Origin: Kitasatospora sp. NBC_01266
GTDB lineage: Bacteria; Actinomycetota; Actinomycetes; Streptomycetales; Streptomycetaceae
Length of the DNA: 64,000 bases
NCBI RefSeq assembly: GCF_036242395.1
Contig: NZ_CP108458.1
Location: 3,534,001 to 3,598,000 of the forward strand
Direction: 5' to 3'
The translations under genes were made by a program, and so were the position numbers. Below are positions 8,944 through 17,773 of the stretch, one piece after another (within the stretch, counting starts at the first letter, position 1; every line of letters begins with the position of its first letter). The notes under the pieces were generated by a model, which worked only from the letters and a program-made list of their open reading frames with translations, ran no database searches and was not told the origin of the DNA.

Positions 8944-10293
8944 TCAGGACCCGGCTTCGTTCGGAGGTTCCGACGAACGGTCGGCCGCCGCCTCGGGCGC
9001 GGGTTCGGCGCGCACCCGGATCCGGTCGATCCGCCGACCGTCCAGCGCCGCCACGGTGAGCAGCACGCCGGGCTCGCCCTCCTTCGGCACCAGCACCTGG
9101 TCGCCGACCTCGGGCAGCTCGCCCAGCTCCGCCACCACGTAGCCGGCCACCGTCTCGTACGGGCCCTCGGGCAGCGCCACGCCGGTCTCCTCCGCGAAGT
9201 CCGGCAGGTTGAGCAGCCCGTTCACCTCGACCCCGCCGCCCGCCAGCCGCCGGGTCGCGGTGGTCTCCTGGGCGTCGTACTCATCGCGGATCTCGCCGAT
9301 CACCTCCTCGACCAGGTCCTCCAGCGTGACGATGCCGGCCGTGCCGCCGTACTCGTCCACCACTATCGCCAGGTGGTGGCCCTCGCGGCGCATCTCGCTC
9401 ATCGCCTCCAGCACCTTCTTGGTGGCCGGCAGCAGCTTGACCGGCCGGGCGATCTCGCGCACCCGCAGCGCCCGCTCGCCGTGGGCCCGGTAGAGGTCGC
9501 GGACGTGGACGAAGCCGACCACCGCGTCGTAGGAGCCCTCGACCACCGGGTAGCGCGAGTGCGGGGAGGTGCTGGTCTCCTCGCGGACCTCGGTGAGCGA
9601 CTGGTGGGCGTCCAGGAAGGTGACCTCGGTGCGCGGCACCATCACCTCGCGCAGCTGGCGCTCGCCGGCCGCGAAGACATCGGCGATCAGCGCCCGCTCG
9701 TCGCTGCCCAGCTCGGTGTTGGCGGCCACCAGGCCGCGCAGCTCCTCGGAACTCATCGAGCCGCGGCCGGCCTTGGGGTCCCCGCCGAAGAGCCGGACCA
9801 TCAGGTTGGTGGAGTGGCCGAGCAGCCAGATCACCGGACGCAGCACCACCGACATCACGTCGACCACCGGCGCGGCCAGCAGCGCGATCGACTCCGCCCG
9901 CTGCAGGCCGATCCGCTTGGGGGTCAGCTCACCGAGCACCAGGGAGATGTAGGAGATCAGCAGGGTCAGCCCGACCAGGGCGACCGCGTCCGCCACCCCG
10001 GTGGAGAGGCCGAGGTGGACGAAGACCGGGGAGAGCTTGCCGGCCAGCGTGTCCGCGCCGAAGGCGGCCGACAGGAAACCCATGCAGGTGACCCCGACCT
10101 GGACGGCCGCCAGGAACCGGTTCGGATCGGCGGCCAGGTGCGCGGCCCGCGCGGCCCGTTTGGTGCCGCGCTGCGCCAGTGCCCGGATCTGCCCCTCGCG
10201 CAGCGAGATCAGCGAGATCTCGGCGATGTTGAACAGCCCACCGAGGACGATGAAGAGCAGGACGAGGGCGGCGTCCTGGAGGGTTTCGTTCAC
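8944..10293 (-). CDS. CNNM/CorC-type membrane protein with CBS pair (hemolysin C family)
   Basis: 449 residues. Residues about 1-195 form a CNNM (DUF21) transmembrane domain with the SISLVLGELTPKR segment. Two CBS domains follow (about 215-335, containing VMVPRTEV and AIVVDEYGGTAGIVTLEDLVEE), then a C-terminal CorC/HlyC domain (about 350-430). Such proteins are implicated in Mg2+ or Co2+ efflux and magnesium resistance; transport has not been shown for this member. The start is GTG at 10293 with no Shine-Dalgarno sequence. A TACACT -10-like hexamer on the minus strand (10307-10302) ends 8 nt before the GTG, so the mRNA may be leaderless. It lies 21 bp upstream of trpS on the same strand. Confidence 0.9.
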   Translation of the reverse strand: MNETLQDAALVLLFIVLGGLFNIAEISLISLREGQIRALAQRGTKRAARAAHLAADPNRFLAAVQVGVTCMGFLSAAFGADTLAGKLSPVFVHLGLSTGVADAVALVGLTLLISYISLVLGELTPKRIGLQRAESIALLAAPVVDVMSVVLRPVIWLLGHSTNLMVRLFGGDPKAGRGSMSSEELRGLVAANTELGSDERALIADVFAAGERQLREVMVPRTEVTFLDAHQSLTEVREETSTSPHSRYPVVEGSYDAVVGFVHVRDLYRAHGERALRVREIARPVKLLPATKKVLEAMSEMRREGHHLAIVVDEYGGTAGIVTLEDLVEEVIGEIRDEYDAQETTATRRLAGGGVEVNGLLNLPDFAEETGVALPEGPYETVAGYVVAELGELPEVGDQVLVPKEGEPGVLLTVAALDGRRIDRIRVRAEPAPEAAADRSSEPPNEAGS

Positions 10294-10313
10294 GGTCGGC
10301 CAGTGTAAACGGG

Positions 10314-10351
10314 TCCGGCCGACCGCTTCTGAATCGAAGTGGTCGGCCGGA
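10314..10351 (-). terminator. mdh terminator hairpin
   Basis: Arms 10314-10329 and 10336-10351 pair over 16 bp with one G-T wobble and a 6-nt loop. It lies 80 bp downstream of the mdh stop and 21 bp upstream of the CNNM/CBS gene start, separating the two units. Confidence 0.8.
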
Positions 10352-10354
10352 GTC

Positions 10355-10430
10355 AGCGCTCGGTCTCAGCGCTCGGGCTCGGCGCCCGCCAGGAGCGCTC
10401 GGTCTCAGCGCTCGGTGTCAGCGCTCAGTC

Positions 10431-10432
<2 letters not shown>
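10355..10432. repeat. 13-bp tandem repeat array, six units, abutting the mdh stop
   Basis: Units begin at 10355, 10368, 10381, 10394, 10407 and 10420, exactly 13 bp apart. The consensus is AGCGCTCGGTCTC. Five units keep the AGCGCT palindrome; the unit at 10381 is degenerate (GGCGCCCGCCAGG). The last unit ends inside the mdh TGA (10431-10433). The array fills the space between the mdh stop and its terminator hairpin. Confidence 0.9.
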
Positions 10433-11519
<1,087 letters not shown>

Positions 11520-11619
11520 TTATCGCAAGGGCGCCCCCAGGGCGTGCCCACCGGCGTGGCTGGTGCGTCACAACGTGCCGGAGCCCGCCCCGGCCCGGGG
11601 CGGGATCCGGTCGGCGCGG

Positions 11620-12063
11620 TCAGTGCCGCTGTCCGATGTAGCTGCCGATGTCCTCCACCTCGGGCAGCCGCAGCCAGGGGTCCGGCTGGGCCACCAGGGC
11701 GAGCAGCACGATCACGGTGGCGAAGAAGAGCAGCACCAGCACGTCGGTGAAGCGACTGCGCACCGCGAGCATCCCGACCTCCGGCAGCAGCAGCCGCAGC
11801 AGCGCGCCGAACAGCACGCCCCCGCCGATGGTCAGCAGCCCGTAGCGGAAGTCGTCGAGCCAGGCGACCAGCAGCCCGATCCCGACCGCCAGCAGGACCA
11901 GCGTTATCGGCCACTGCCGCACCGGCAGCGAGTGGCTGCGGTCCAGGGCCGCCTTGGAGCCCTCCGGCGGCAGTGTCCCCGCGGCCGCCGGCCCGGTCTC
12001 CAGTACCGCTCTGTTCCGGGCCGCCCGGCGGCGTGCGGACCGGCCCGTTCGTACCGCGCTCAT
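11620..12063 (-). CDS. DUF3017 family membrane protein
   Basis: 147 residues. A basic N-terminal part (RTGRSARRRAARNR) is followed by three hydrophobic segments at about residues 52-70, 74-92 and 106-125. This matches the small actinobacterial DUF3017 membrane proteins, whose function is unknown and which are encoded next to folD and mdh in streptomycetes. Its ATG (12061-12063) overlaps the TGA of the folD remnant by 4 nt (ATGA), so translation is probably coupled to the remnant. This could be one reason the remnant's 5' and 3' ends have stayed in frame. Confidence 0.85.
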   Translation of the reverse strand: MSAVRTGRSARRRAARNRAVLETGPAAAGTLPPEGSKAALDRSHSLPVRQWPITLVLLAVGIGLLVAWLDDFRYGLLTIGGGVLFGALLRLLLPEVGMLAVRSRFTDVLVLLFFATVIVLLALVAQPDPWLRLPEVEDIGSYIGQRH

Positions 12064-12254
12064 TTCCGGTTATCCCCAGGGGTGGCGACTAGTTGGGCGG
12101 CCTGGTGCTCGGCCGCCTCGACGATGTTGTTGAGCAGCATGACGCGAGTCATCGGGCCCGCACCACCCGGGTCCCCGAGCGCCGCCACGCGGACGGCGGG
12201 TTCGGACCCGATCGCGGTGGCGGCGGCCTCGCCGTCAAGGATCCGGGCAGCCAT
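12060..12254 (-). pseudogene. folD: folD remnant: N- and C-terminal ends of methylenetetrahydrofolate dehydrogenase joined by an internal deletion
   Basis: Only 64 codons. Residues 1-29 (MAARILDGEAAATAIGSEPA...) match the start of FolD, and the following residues (GAGPMTRVMLLNNIVEAAE) match its end, where the family reads GGVGPMTRAMLLxNVVEAAE. About 220 residues, including the substrate- and NADP-binding domains, are missing, and the junction is in frame. The original signals survive: a strong GGGAGG Shine-Dalgarno sequence before ATG 12254 and an ATGA overlap with DUF3017. The position between mdh/DUF3017 and DUF2752 is where an intact folD is expected in streptomycetes, from memory of S. 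coelicolor. It cannot be an active dehydrogenase/cyclohydrolase, so a second folD-like function must exist elsewhere in the genome. Confidence 0.88.
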
Positions 12255-12564
12255 CTCCCTATCCTCCCGGATCGGCGGCACTGCTCGGCACGCCGCGCTC
12301 CGCGGGCCGCGCTCCTCGGGTCTCGCTCCTCGGGTCTCGGTGCTTAACGGAACGTGTGGATCCGATTGCAGTTGCGCCACAGTTGCGCGCACACCCCGCC
12401 AATGCGCTGGACAGCCCGGCCCGCCGCCCTCGACCATAGGCCCGAGCACCAGTCACATGGCCCGCCCTCCAACGACATCGCGGAGCGCGGGTGATCGGGG
12501 GAAGAACGTTCGTGACCACTCCACCTCAACAACTTCCGGGCCATCCGCCGCCAGCCGGCCATCG
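12255..12564. other. 310-bp divergent spacer between the folD remnant and DUF2752
   Basis: No convincing gene is present. It holds the Shine-Dalgarno sequence of the folD remnant, a 14-bp tandem repeat (12297-12338) and a less GC-rich segment around 12339-12385 (CTTAACGG, then GGATCCGATTG). I find no clear -35/-10 pair for either neighbour. Confidence 0.6.
12297..12338. repeat. 14-bp tandem repeat
   Basis: Two identical units GCTCCTCGGGTCTC (12311-12324 and 12325-12338) are preceded by a degenerate unit at 12297-12310 and possibly another at 12283-12296. The core GCTC..CGG.TCTC resembles the 13-bp array at 10355-10432, on the other side of the mdh-DUF3017-folD block. Confidence 0.75.
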
Positions 12565-12981
12565 GTGATCACCCCGGTTCGGGCCACCCGGCCCGTTCGC
12601 GCGCCCGCCACGGTATCCACCCGGCTCGCCCGCACCGCGCTGCGCTGCGCGCTCGCTGCCGGCGCCGCCGTGGCGGTCGCCGTGCTGCACGACGCGCACG
12701 ATCCCGGGGTGATCTGCCCGCTGCGCCGCCTCACCGGCATCCCGTGCCCGGCCTGCGGCAGCACCACGGTCTTCATCGAAGCCGGACACGGCCACTGGCT
12801 GGCCGCCCTGACGGCCAATCCGGTCACCGTGGTCGCGGTGCTCGGCCTGCTCACCGCCCCGCTCGGCGGGGGCGCCTGGTGGTGGTCGCTGACGCCGCGT
12901 CGGCGCGGCGCGCTGATCGGCACCGCGCTGGCCGTCGCCTGGATCTGGCAGCTCTTCCGTCTGGGTGTCGCACCGTCATAG
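12565..12981 (+). CDS. DUF2752 family membrane protein
   Basis: About 138 residues if GTG 12565 is the start. The DUF2752 signature is clear: a cysteine-rich turn CPLRRLTGIPCPACGSTT near residues 52-69, flanked by hydrophobic segments (near 32-47, 85-102 and 113-132). The family is small, integral to the membrane and of unknown function; the paired cysteines suggest a metal or redox site but nothing is established. No good Shine-Dalgarno sequence precedes 12565, and in-frame coding is open upstream, so the start is uncertain. Two RDD membrane proteins follow on the same strand. Confidence 0.75.
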   Translation: MITPVRATRPVRAPATVSTRLARTALRCALAAGAAVAVAVLHDAHDPGVICPLRRLTGIPCPACGSTTVFIEAGHGHWLAALTANPVTVVAVLGLLTAPLGGGAWWWSLTPRRRGALIGTALAVAWIWQLFRLGVAPS

Positions 12982-13055
12982 CGGTCCATTAGTCTCACCC
13001 GCTGTCCCCAAACGTCCCAACAGCCCGTAGCGCCCGTCCCGCCCGGAGGCATTCC

Positions 13056-13754
13056 GTGTCCTACCCGCCCGACCCGAACAACCCCTACGGCCAGCCCCAG
13101 CAGGCACCGTACGGCGTCCCGCCGCAGCAGAACCCGTACGGCCAGCAGCCGCCCGCCTACGGCTACCCGCAGCAGGCCGCCCCGAACTACGGCTACCCGC
13201 AGCAGGCCCCTCCGAACTACGGCTACGCCCCGGTCGCCGCGCCGGTGCTGGCCAGCTGGGGCGCCCGGGTCGGCGGGTACATCATCGACTCGCTGGTCAT
13301 CATGGTTCCCCTGATCATCTGCTACGTCATCGGCGGCGTGATGATGGTCAGCAGCGTGGCCACCAGCGTCCCCACCTGCACCATGCCCACCGACCCGACC
13401 GACACCTCCGCCCCGATCTGCACCAACGTGGGCAGCGCCACCGCCAGCACGCTCGGCGGCGGCGCCCTGGCGATCATCGCGGTCGGCGGCCTGCTCACCC
13501 TGGGCCTGGCCATCTGGCAGCTGGTCCGCGAGGGCGGCACCGGCCAGACCATCGGCAAGCGCGCGGTGGGCATCAAGCTGGTCCGCGAGCTCGACGGGCA
13601 GCCGCTCGGCTTCGGCATGGCCTTCGTGCGCAAGCTCGCGCACTTCCTGGACAGCTTCCTGTGCGGCATCGGCTACCTCTGGCCGCTCTGGGACGACAAG
13701 GGCCAGTGCTTCGCCGACAAGGTGACCAACAGCCTGGTGATCCGCGCCCAGTAA
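13056..13754 (+). CDS. RDD family membrane protein with Pro/Gln/Tyr-rich N-terminus
   Basis: 232 residues. GTG start with GGAGG 6 nt upstream. Residues 1-65 are a low-complexity Tyr/Pro/Gln/Gly segment containing a 10-residue repeat (YGYPQQAxPN) and are probably cytoplasmic and disordered. An RDD domain follows from about residue 68: the Arg of WGARVGGYIIDSLVI and the Asp pair of the fold, two or three membrane segments, and a C-terminal IGYLWPLWDDKGQCFADKVTNSLVI motif. A loop with three Cys (TCTMPTDPTDTSAPICTN) lies between the first two segments, likely outside the membrane. RDD proteins are poorly characterised; some act in ion exchange. A second, shorter RDD gene follows 126 bp downstream. 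Confidence 0.87.
   Translation: MSYPPDPNNPYGQPQQAPYGVPPQQNPYGQQPPAYGYPQQAAPNYGYPQQAPPNYGYAPVAAPVLASWGARVGGYIIDSLVIMVPLIICYVIGGVMMVSSVATSVPTCTMPTDPTDTSAPICTNVGSATASTLGGGALAIIAVGGLLTLGLAIWQLVREGGTGQTIGKRAVGIKLVRELDGQPLGFGMAFVRKLAHFLDSFLCGIGYLWPLWDDKGQCFADKVTNSLVIRAQ
13158..13217 (+). repeat. 30-bp in-gene tandem repeat
   Basis: Two 30-bp units (13158-13187 and 13188-13217) encode YGYPQQAAPN and YGYPQQAPPN in the low-complexity N-terminus of the RDD protein. A partial third copy (YGY) follows. Confidence 0.85.
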
Positions 13755-13765
13755 CCCCCGCACGG

Positions 13766-13806
13766 CCGACGGCCCGGCCGCTCCGAACGGAGCGCTGGGC
13801 CGTCGG
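13766..13806 (+). terminator. Hairpin after the first RDD gene
   Basis: CCGACGGCCC at 13766 pairs with GGGCCGTCGG ending at 13806. The inner part (GGCCGCTC against GAGCGCT) pairs imperfectly. It lies 12 bp after the first RDD stop and may partly separate the two RDD genes. Confidence 0.6.
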
Positions 13807-13880
13807 CGTTCCCACCGCCGGCGTTCCCCCCGCCGGCGAGAACCGGCGCCACGAACCGGCACGAGGATCGGAAGGATCCG

Positions 13881-14312
13881 ATGAGCGACCCGCACGACCA
13901 GCCGCCGCCCCCCTACGACCTGCCCTACCCACCCGCCCCACCGCTGGCCGGCTGGGGGCGGCGGGTGGTCTCCTACCTGATCGACTGGGTGATCGTGGGG
14001 CTGCCCGGCACCGCGATCCAGCTGGTCACCGGCTCCGCGCTCGGCGGTGTGCTGAACCTCGTGCTGCTGGTGTTCGTGGCGAACATGGAGGGGACCACCG
14101 GCCAGTCGCCCGGCAAGAAGGTGGTCGGCACCAAGGTCCTGCGGAGCGCCGACGGCAGCTACCTCGGCACCGGCCTGGCGATCGGCCGCCGTCTGCTGCA
14201 CCTGCTGGACGCGCTCTGCTGCATGATCGGCTACCTGTGGCCGCTCTGGGACGCCAGGCGGCAGACCTTCGCGGACAAGATGGCCGGCACCGTGGTCGTG
14301 GTCACCGGCTGA
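13881..14312 (+). CDS. RDD family membrane protein (short)
   Basis: 143 residues, ATG preceded by GGAAGG at 7 nt. A Pro/Asp-rich N-terminus (about 25 residues) leads into WGRRVVSYLIDWVIVGLP, a second hydrophobic segment (GVLNLVLLVFVANM), the TGQSPGKKVVGTKVL loop, and the conserved end IGYLWPLWDARRQTFADKMAGTVVV. It is a paralogue of the gene just upstream: both share the TGQ(T/S)xGK(R/K)xVG loop and the IGYLWPLWD end, so the pair probably arose by tandem duplication. Function unknown. It converges on purH across a perfect hairpin. Confidence 0.87.
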   Translation: MSDPHDQPPPPYDLPYPPAPPLAGWGRRVVSYLIDWVIVGLPGTAIQLVTGSALGGVLNLVLLVFVANMEGTTGQSPGKKVVGTKVLRSADGSYLGTGLAIGRRLLHLLDALCCMIGYLWPLWDARRQTFADKMAGTVVVVTG

Positions 14313-14326
14313 CACCTCGGACACGG

Positions 14327-14362
14327 CTGACGGGCCGTGGGAGGTATCCCACGGCCCGTCAG
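14327..14362. terminator. Bidirectional terminator between RDD gene and purH
   Basis: Arms 14327-14342 and 14347-14362 are exact complements (16 bp) around a GGTA loop. It lies between the converging RDD (stop 14312) and purH (stop 14424) genes. Several CGTCAG copies follow at 14357-14393. Confidence 0.92.
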
Positions 14363-14423
14363 GCCGTCAGCACGTCAGTCCGTCAGCCCGTCCGTGCTCA
14401 AGCGATCGGCGTACTCGCCGCGA

Positions 14424-16004
14424 TCAGTGGAAGAAGTGCCGGGTCCCGGTGAAGTACATGGTCACCCCGGCCGCCGCGGCCGCCGCGATGACCTCCTCGT
14501 CCCGCACCGAACCGCCCGGCTGGACCACGGCCTTCACGCCGGCGTCGAGCAGGATCTGCAGGCCGTCCGCGAACGGGAAGAACGCGTCGGAGGCGGCGAA
14601 CGAGCCGGTCGACCGCTCCCCGGCCCGGGCGACCGCGAGCTTGGCGGAGTCGACCCGGTTGACCTGGCCCATCCCGACGCCGACCGAGGCGCCGTCCTTG
14701 GCCAGCAGGATCGCGTTGGACTTCACGGCGCGGCAGGCCGTCCAGGCGAAGGCCAGCTCGGCCAGCTCGGCCGGCGAGAGCGCCTCGCCGGTGGCCAGCG
14801 TCCAGGTCGACGGGTCGTCGCCGGCGGCGTCGACCCGGTCGATCTGCTGGAACAGCAGGCCGCCGCTGATCCGGCGGGCCTCCCGGCGCTCGCAGGGTGC
14901 CTCGGGCGCTCGCAGCACCCGGATGTTCTTCTTGCGGGCGAGCACCTCGACGGCGCCCGGCTCGTAGTCGGGGGCGACGACGACCTCGGTGAAGATCGGC
15001 GCGATCTGCTCGGCCAGCTCGACGGTGACCGGGCGGTTGACCGCGATCACCCCGCCGAAGGCGGAGAGCGGGTCGCAGGCGTGCGCCTTGCGGTGCGCCT
15101 CGGCGACGTCCGCGCCCACCGCGATGCCGCACGGGTTGGCGTGCTTGATGATCGCGACGGCCGGGCCGGCGTGGTCGTAGGCGGCGCGGCGGGCGGCGTC
15201 GGTGTCGACGTAGTTGTTGTAGGACATCTCCTTGCCGTGCAGCTGCTCGGCGGCTGCCAGACCGCCGGTGCCGTCGGTGTAGAGCGCGGCGCTCTGGTGC
15301 GGGTTCTCGCCGTACCGCAGCACGTTCGAGCGCTCCCAGGTGGCGCCGAGGAAGGCCGGGAAAGCGTCCTCGGTCCCGGTGTAGCCCGAGGCCTCGAACC
15401 ACTGCGCGACCGCGACGTCGTACGCGGCGGTGTGCGCGAAGGCCGTGCCGGCCAGCCGCTTGCGGGTCAGCAGGTCGAAGCCGCCGGCCTGGACGGCGGC
15501 CAGCACGTCGCCGTAGCGGGCCGGGTCGACCACCACCGCGACCGAGGGGTGGTTCTTGGCGGCGGCGCGCACCATGCTCGGGCCGCCGATGTCGATCTGC
15601 TCGACGCACTCGTCCGGGGTGGCGCCGGAGGCGACGGTGGCGGCGAACGGGTAGAGGTTCACCACGACCAGGTCGAAGGGCTCGATGCCCAGCTCGGCCA
15701 GCTGCGCGCGGTGCGACTCCAGTCGCAGGTCGGCCAGCACACCGGCGTGCACCCGCGGGTGCAGCGTCTTCACGCGCCCGTCCAGGCACTCCGGGAAGCC
15801 GGTCAGCTCGGACACCTCGGTGACCGGGACCCCGGCGGCGGCGATCCGGGCGGCGGTGGAGCCGGTGGAGACCAGCTCGACCCCGGCGGCGTGCAGGCCC
15901 TGGGCCAGCTCCTCCAGCCCGGTCTTGTCGTACACGCTGACCAGCGCGCGACGGAGCGGGCGGATGTCCTCGGAGATGACGGGCGAGGTGGGCGCGGAAC
16001 TCAT
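14424..16004 (-). CDS. purH: Bifunctional AICAR formyltransferase / IMP cyclohydrolase
   Basis: 526 residues; catalyses the last two steps of IMP synthesis, formylating AICAR with 10-formyl-THF and closing the ring to IMP. The N-terminal MGS-like cyclohydrolase domain (about 15-150) begins with [17 protein letters not shown] and has STGSTAARI. The C-terminal formyltransferase domain carries the Lys-His catalytic pair in [12 protein letters not shown] and the RYGENPHQ motif. The start ATG 16004 overlaps the purN TGA by 4 nt (ATGA), so the two are translationally coupled; the frame is open upstream only as a shadow of purN. The one-carbon donor it needs is normally made by FolD, which is broken a few kilobases away in this window. 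Confidence 0.98.
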   Translation of the reverse strand: MSSAPTSPVISEDIRPLRRALVSVYDKTGLEELAQGLHAAGVELVSTGSTAARIAAAGVPVTEVSELTGFPECLDGRVKTLHPRVHAGVLADLRLESHRAQLAELGIEPFDLVVVNLYPFAATVASGATPDECVEQIDIGGPSMVRAAAKNHPSVAVVVDPARYGDVLAAVQAGGFDLLTRKRLAGTAFAHTAAYDVAVAQWFEASGYTGTEDAFPAFLGATWERSNVLRYGENPHQSAALYTDGTGGLAAAEQLHGKEMSYNNYVDTDAARRAAYDHAGPAVAIIKHANPCGIAVGADVAEAHRKAHACDPLSAFGGVIAVNRPVTVELAEQIAPIFTEVVVAPDYEPGAVEVLARKKNIRVLRAPEAPCERREARRISGGLLFQQIDRVDAAGDDPSTWTLATGEALSPAELAELAFAWTACRAVKSNAILLAKDGASVGVGMGQVNRVDSAKLAVARAGERSTGSFAASDAFFPFADGLQILLDAGVKAVVQPGGSVRDEEVIAAAAAAGVTMYFTGTRHFFH

Positions 16005-16660
16005 GCCGGGATCCAAACCTTTCGGTCTTCGATGCGGTGTCCTTCGCGGGCGAGTCGGCCCACGACCTCGACGAGCAGCTGACGCTCGACAGTCTTGATG
16101 CGCTCGTGCAGCGCTTCGCCGCCATCGGCGTGGTCGGCGTCGGTGACCTGCACGACGCCCTGCGCGATGATCGGTCCGGTGTCCACCCCGGCGTCGACCA
16201 GGTGGACGGTGCAGCCGGTGACCTTGACCCCGTAGGCGAGCGCGTCGGTGACGCCGTGGGCGCCGGGGAAGGCGGGCAGCAGGGCGGGGTGGGTGTTGAC
16301 GATGCGGCCGGCGTAGGCGCCGATGAAACGCTCGCCGAGGATCTTCATGAAGCCGGCGGTGACCACCAGGTCGGGCTGCCAGGCCTGCACGGCACCGGTC
16401 AGCGCGGCGTCCCAGGCGGCCCGGTCCGGGTACTCCTTGACCTGGTGCACGAAGGTCGGCAGCCCGGCGCGCCCGGCGCGCTCGAGCCCGGCGATGCCCT
16501 CCCGGTCGGCGCCCACGGCGACGATCTCGGCGCCGTAGCCGGGGTCGGCGACGGCCTCGATCAGCGACTGGAGGTTGGTGCCGGAACCGGACACCAGGAC
16601 CACCAGCCGGGCCGGGCGGTCGGACGGCGGCGGGAAGGCGAGCGGGTGAGCGGCGGCCAC
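16001..16660 (-). CDS. purN: Phosphoribosylglycinamide formyltransferase
   Basis: About 219 residues from GTG 16660 (GGAG 9 nt upstream); an upstream in-frame GTG at 16708 would add 16 residues but has no ribosome-binding site. It transfers a formyl group from 10-formyl-THF to GAR in purine synthesis. Visible motifs: [14 protein letters not shown] at the nucleotide-binding N-terminus, the catalytic [15 protein letters not shown] (Asn and His), and [15 protein letters not shown] with the catalytic Asp. It forms a purN-purH operon by 4-nt overlap. Confidence 0.97.
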   Translation of the reverse strand: MAAAHPLAFPPPSDRPARLVVLVSGSGTNLQSLIEAVADPGYGAEIVAVGADREGIAGLERAGRAGLPTFVHQVKEYPDRAAWDAALTGAVQAWQPDLVVTAGFMKILGERFIGAYAGRIVNTHPALLPAFPGAHGVTDALAYGVKVTGCTVHLVDAGVDTGPIIAQGVVQVTDADHADGGEALHERIKTVERQLLVEVVGRLAREGHRIEDRKVWIPA

Positions 16661-17013
16661 TGCGCGGGTCTCCGTAAACGTCGGGTGCCTGCCCGCTGGT
16701 ACGTCCACCGGGCGGTGGGGCCACTACGGACAGGCGGCAGGTCGGCGGTCGGTGGGTGCGCCGGACCGCGCGCGGCGCGCGACGGGCCCGGGAACCTGGG
16801 AGAGCTGCTGACCGTCACCACGATAACGGCTGGTTGAACGCGGGTTGACCAGGGAATCTGCTTGACGCGCGTAGATGAGAGCGGGATCTCCCGACACCGC
16901 CGACAGGCGGCCGAAGCACGGTGGTACCGCAAACGGCAGGCCGGACTCAGCTCCTCATCGGCCTGCGGGATCATGGGTCGCGACGCCCTACGACGATGAG
17001 GACCTCGACCGAC
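16661..17013. other. 353-bp divergent spacer between purN and a membrane-protein gene
   Basis: No gene is supported here. It contains the alternative purN start (16708) and, on the plus strand near 16845-16880, two TTGAC hexamers (GGTTGACC, then CTTGACG). Their spacing to the nearest TAGATG does not fit a standard promoter. The purN-purH promoter should lie here. Confidence 0.5.
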
Positions 17014-17727
17014 ATGAGCAGCGGCAAGAGCAGCGACGAGCGCAACCCCTTCGCGCCGCCGCCGGAGGATGCCCCGGACCAGCCGTGGCGGCCTCGCCTC
17101 CCGCAGCGGCCTGCGGACGACGGAGCCGAGGGCGCGCCCGAGGACGGCGAGCGTCCGGTCGGCGAGGGCCGGCCCGGCAGAGCGCCGGTGCCGCCGCCGC
17201 ATCCCTGGAGCCCGAACTGGCAGGGCGGTGGCGGCCCCGGCTGGCCGGACCGCCAGCCGGGCCCGCCGCAGCCACGGTTCGACCCCAACGACCCCCAGCA
17301 CCGCCGCTCGCGCTACGCGCTGATGAGCGGGATGGCCGCGCTCTTCTGCGGGCTCCAGGACATCGCCTCGCTCGCCCTGCTGTTCGGCGCCCTCGCACTC
17401 TACTGGGGCGTCAGCGCGCTGCGGCCGGGCGCCCAGGAGGGGGCGGCCGGCACCGTGCGGGCCGCGCAGGCCCCGGCCGAGCCGCCCAGTGGCGCCCCGG
17501 TCGCCTGGCCCTACGGCCAGCGCAGCCGCCCGCAGGTGCCGGCCGCGCTCGGCGGTCTGCTCACCGGCGGGGTGGCCATCGCCCTGGTACTCGGCCTCTT
17601 CTCGGTGGAGCTGGCCTACCGGCCGTACTTCACCTGCGTCAACGACTCGCTCACCTCGGTGGCCGAGCAGAGCTGCTCGACGCTGGCCCCGCAGTGGGTG
17701 GTCACCCTCACCGACCCGCAGAACTGA
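17014..17727 (+). CDS. Proline-rich membrane protein, function unknown
   Basis: About 237 residues. Residues 1-105 are rich in Pro, Gly, Asp and Arg (NPFAPPPEDAPDQPWRPR...). Two hydrophobic segments follow near residues 108-132 and 180-200, and a short, probably external C-terminal tail has two Cys (FTCVNDSLT...QSCSTL). The start at ATG 17014 is chosen because the protein then begins MSSGKSSDERNPFAPPPE, the usual form of this streptomycete family, with GAGGA about 11 nt upstream; ATGs further upstream lack a site. I do not recognise a catalytic domain. The gene diverges from purN-purH and converges on perM. Confidence 0.8.
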   Translation: MSSGKSSDERNPFAPPPEDAPDQPWRPRLPQRPADDGAEGAPEDGERPVGEGRPGRAPVPPPHPWSPNWQGGGGPGWPDRQPGPPQPRFDPNDPQHRRSRYALMSGMAALFCGLQDIASLALLFGALALYWGVSALRPGAQEGAAGTVRAAQAPAEPPSGAPVAWPYGQRSRPQVPAALGGLLTGGVAIALVLGLFSVELAYRPYFTCVNDSLTSVAEQSCSTLAPQWVVTLTDPQN

Positions 17728-17734
17728 GCCACCC

Positions 17735-17760
17735 GGCGCCGCGAGGGCCGGCGCGGCGCC
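17735..17760. terminator. Bidirectional terminator before perM
   Basis: GGCGCCGCG at 17735-17743 and CGCGGCGCC at 17752-17760 are exact complements around an 8-nt loop. It lies between the stops of the converging membrane-protein gene (17727) and perM (17774). Confidence 0.8.
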
Positions 17761-17773
17761 TGTCCGAGCGGCC

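Noticed and set aside
7876..10308. 810-codon plus-strand frame opposite trpS and the CNNM/CBS gene
   Set aside because: It spans two well-supported minus-strand genes and has low-complexity composition; a shadow.
12254..12449. Longer N-terminal extension of the folD remnant frame
   Set aside because: The extra residues have no similarity to FolD, and a strong Shine-Dalgarno sequence sits directly before ATG 12254.
14357..14393. Several CGTCAG copies after the RDD terminator
   Set aside because: Irregular spacing and short length; probably by-products of the terminator arm sequence rather than a functional array.
16845..16880. Two TTGAC hexamers upstream of the membrane-protein gene at 17014
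   Set aside because: The nearest TAGATG is at 4 or about 21-22 nt, so neither gives a standard 16-18-nt spacing.
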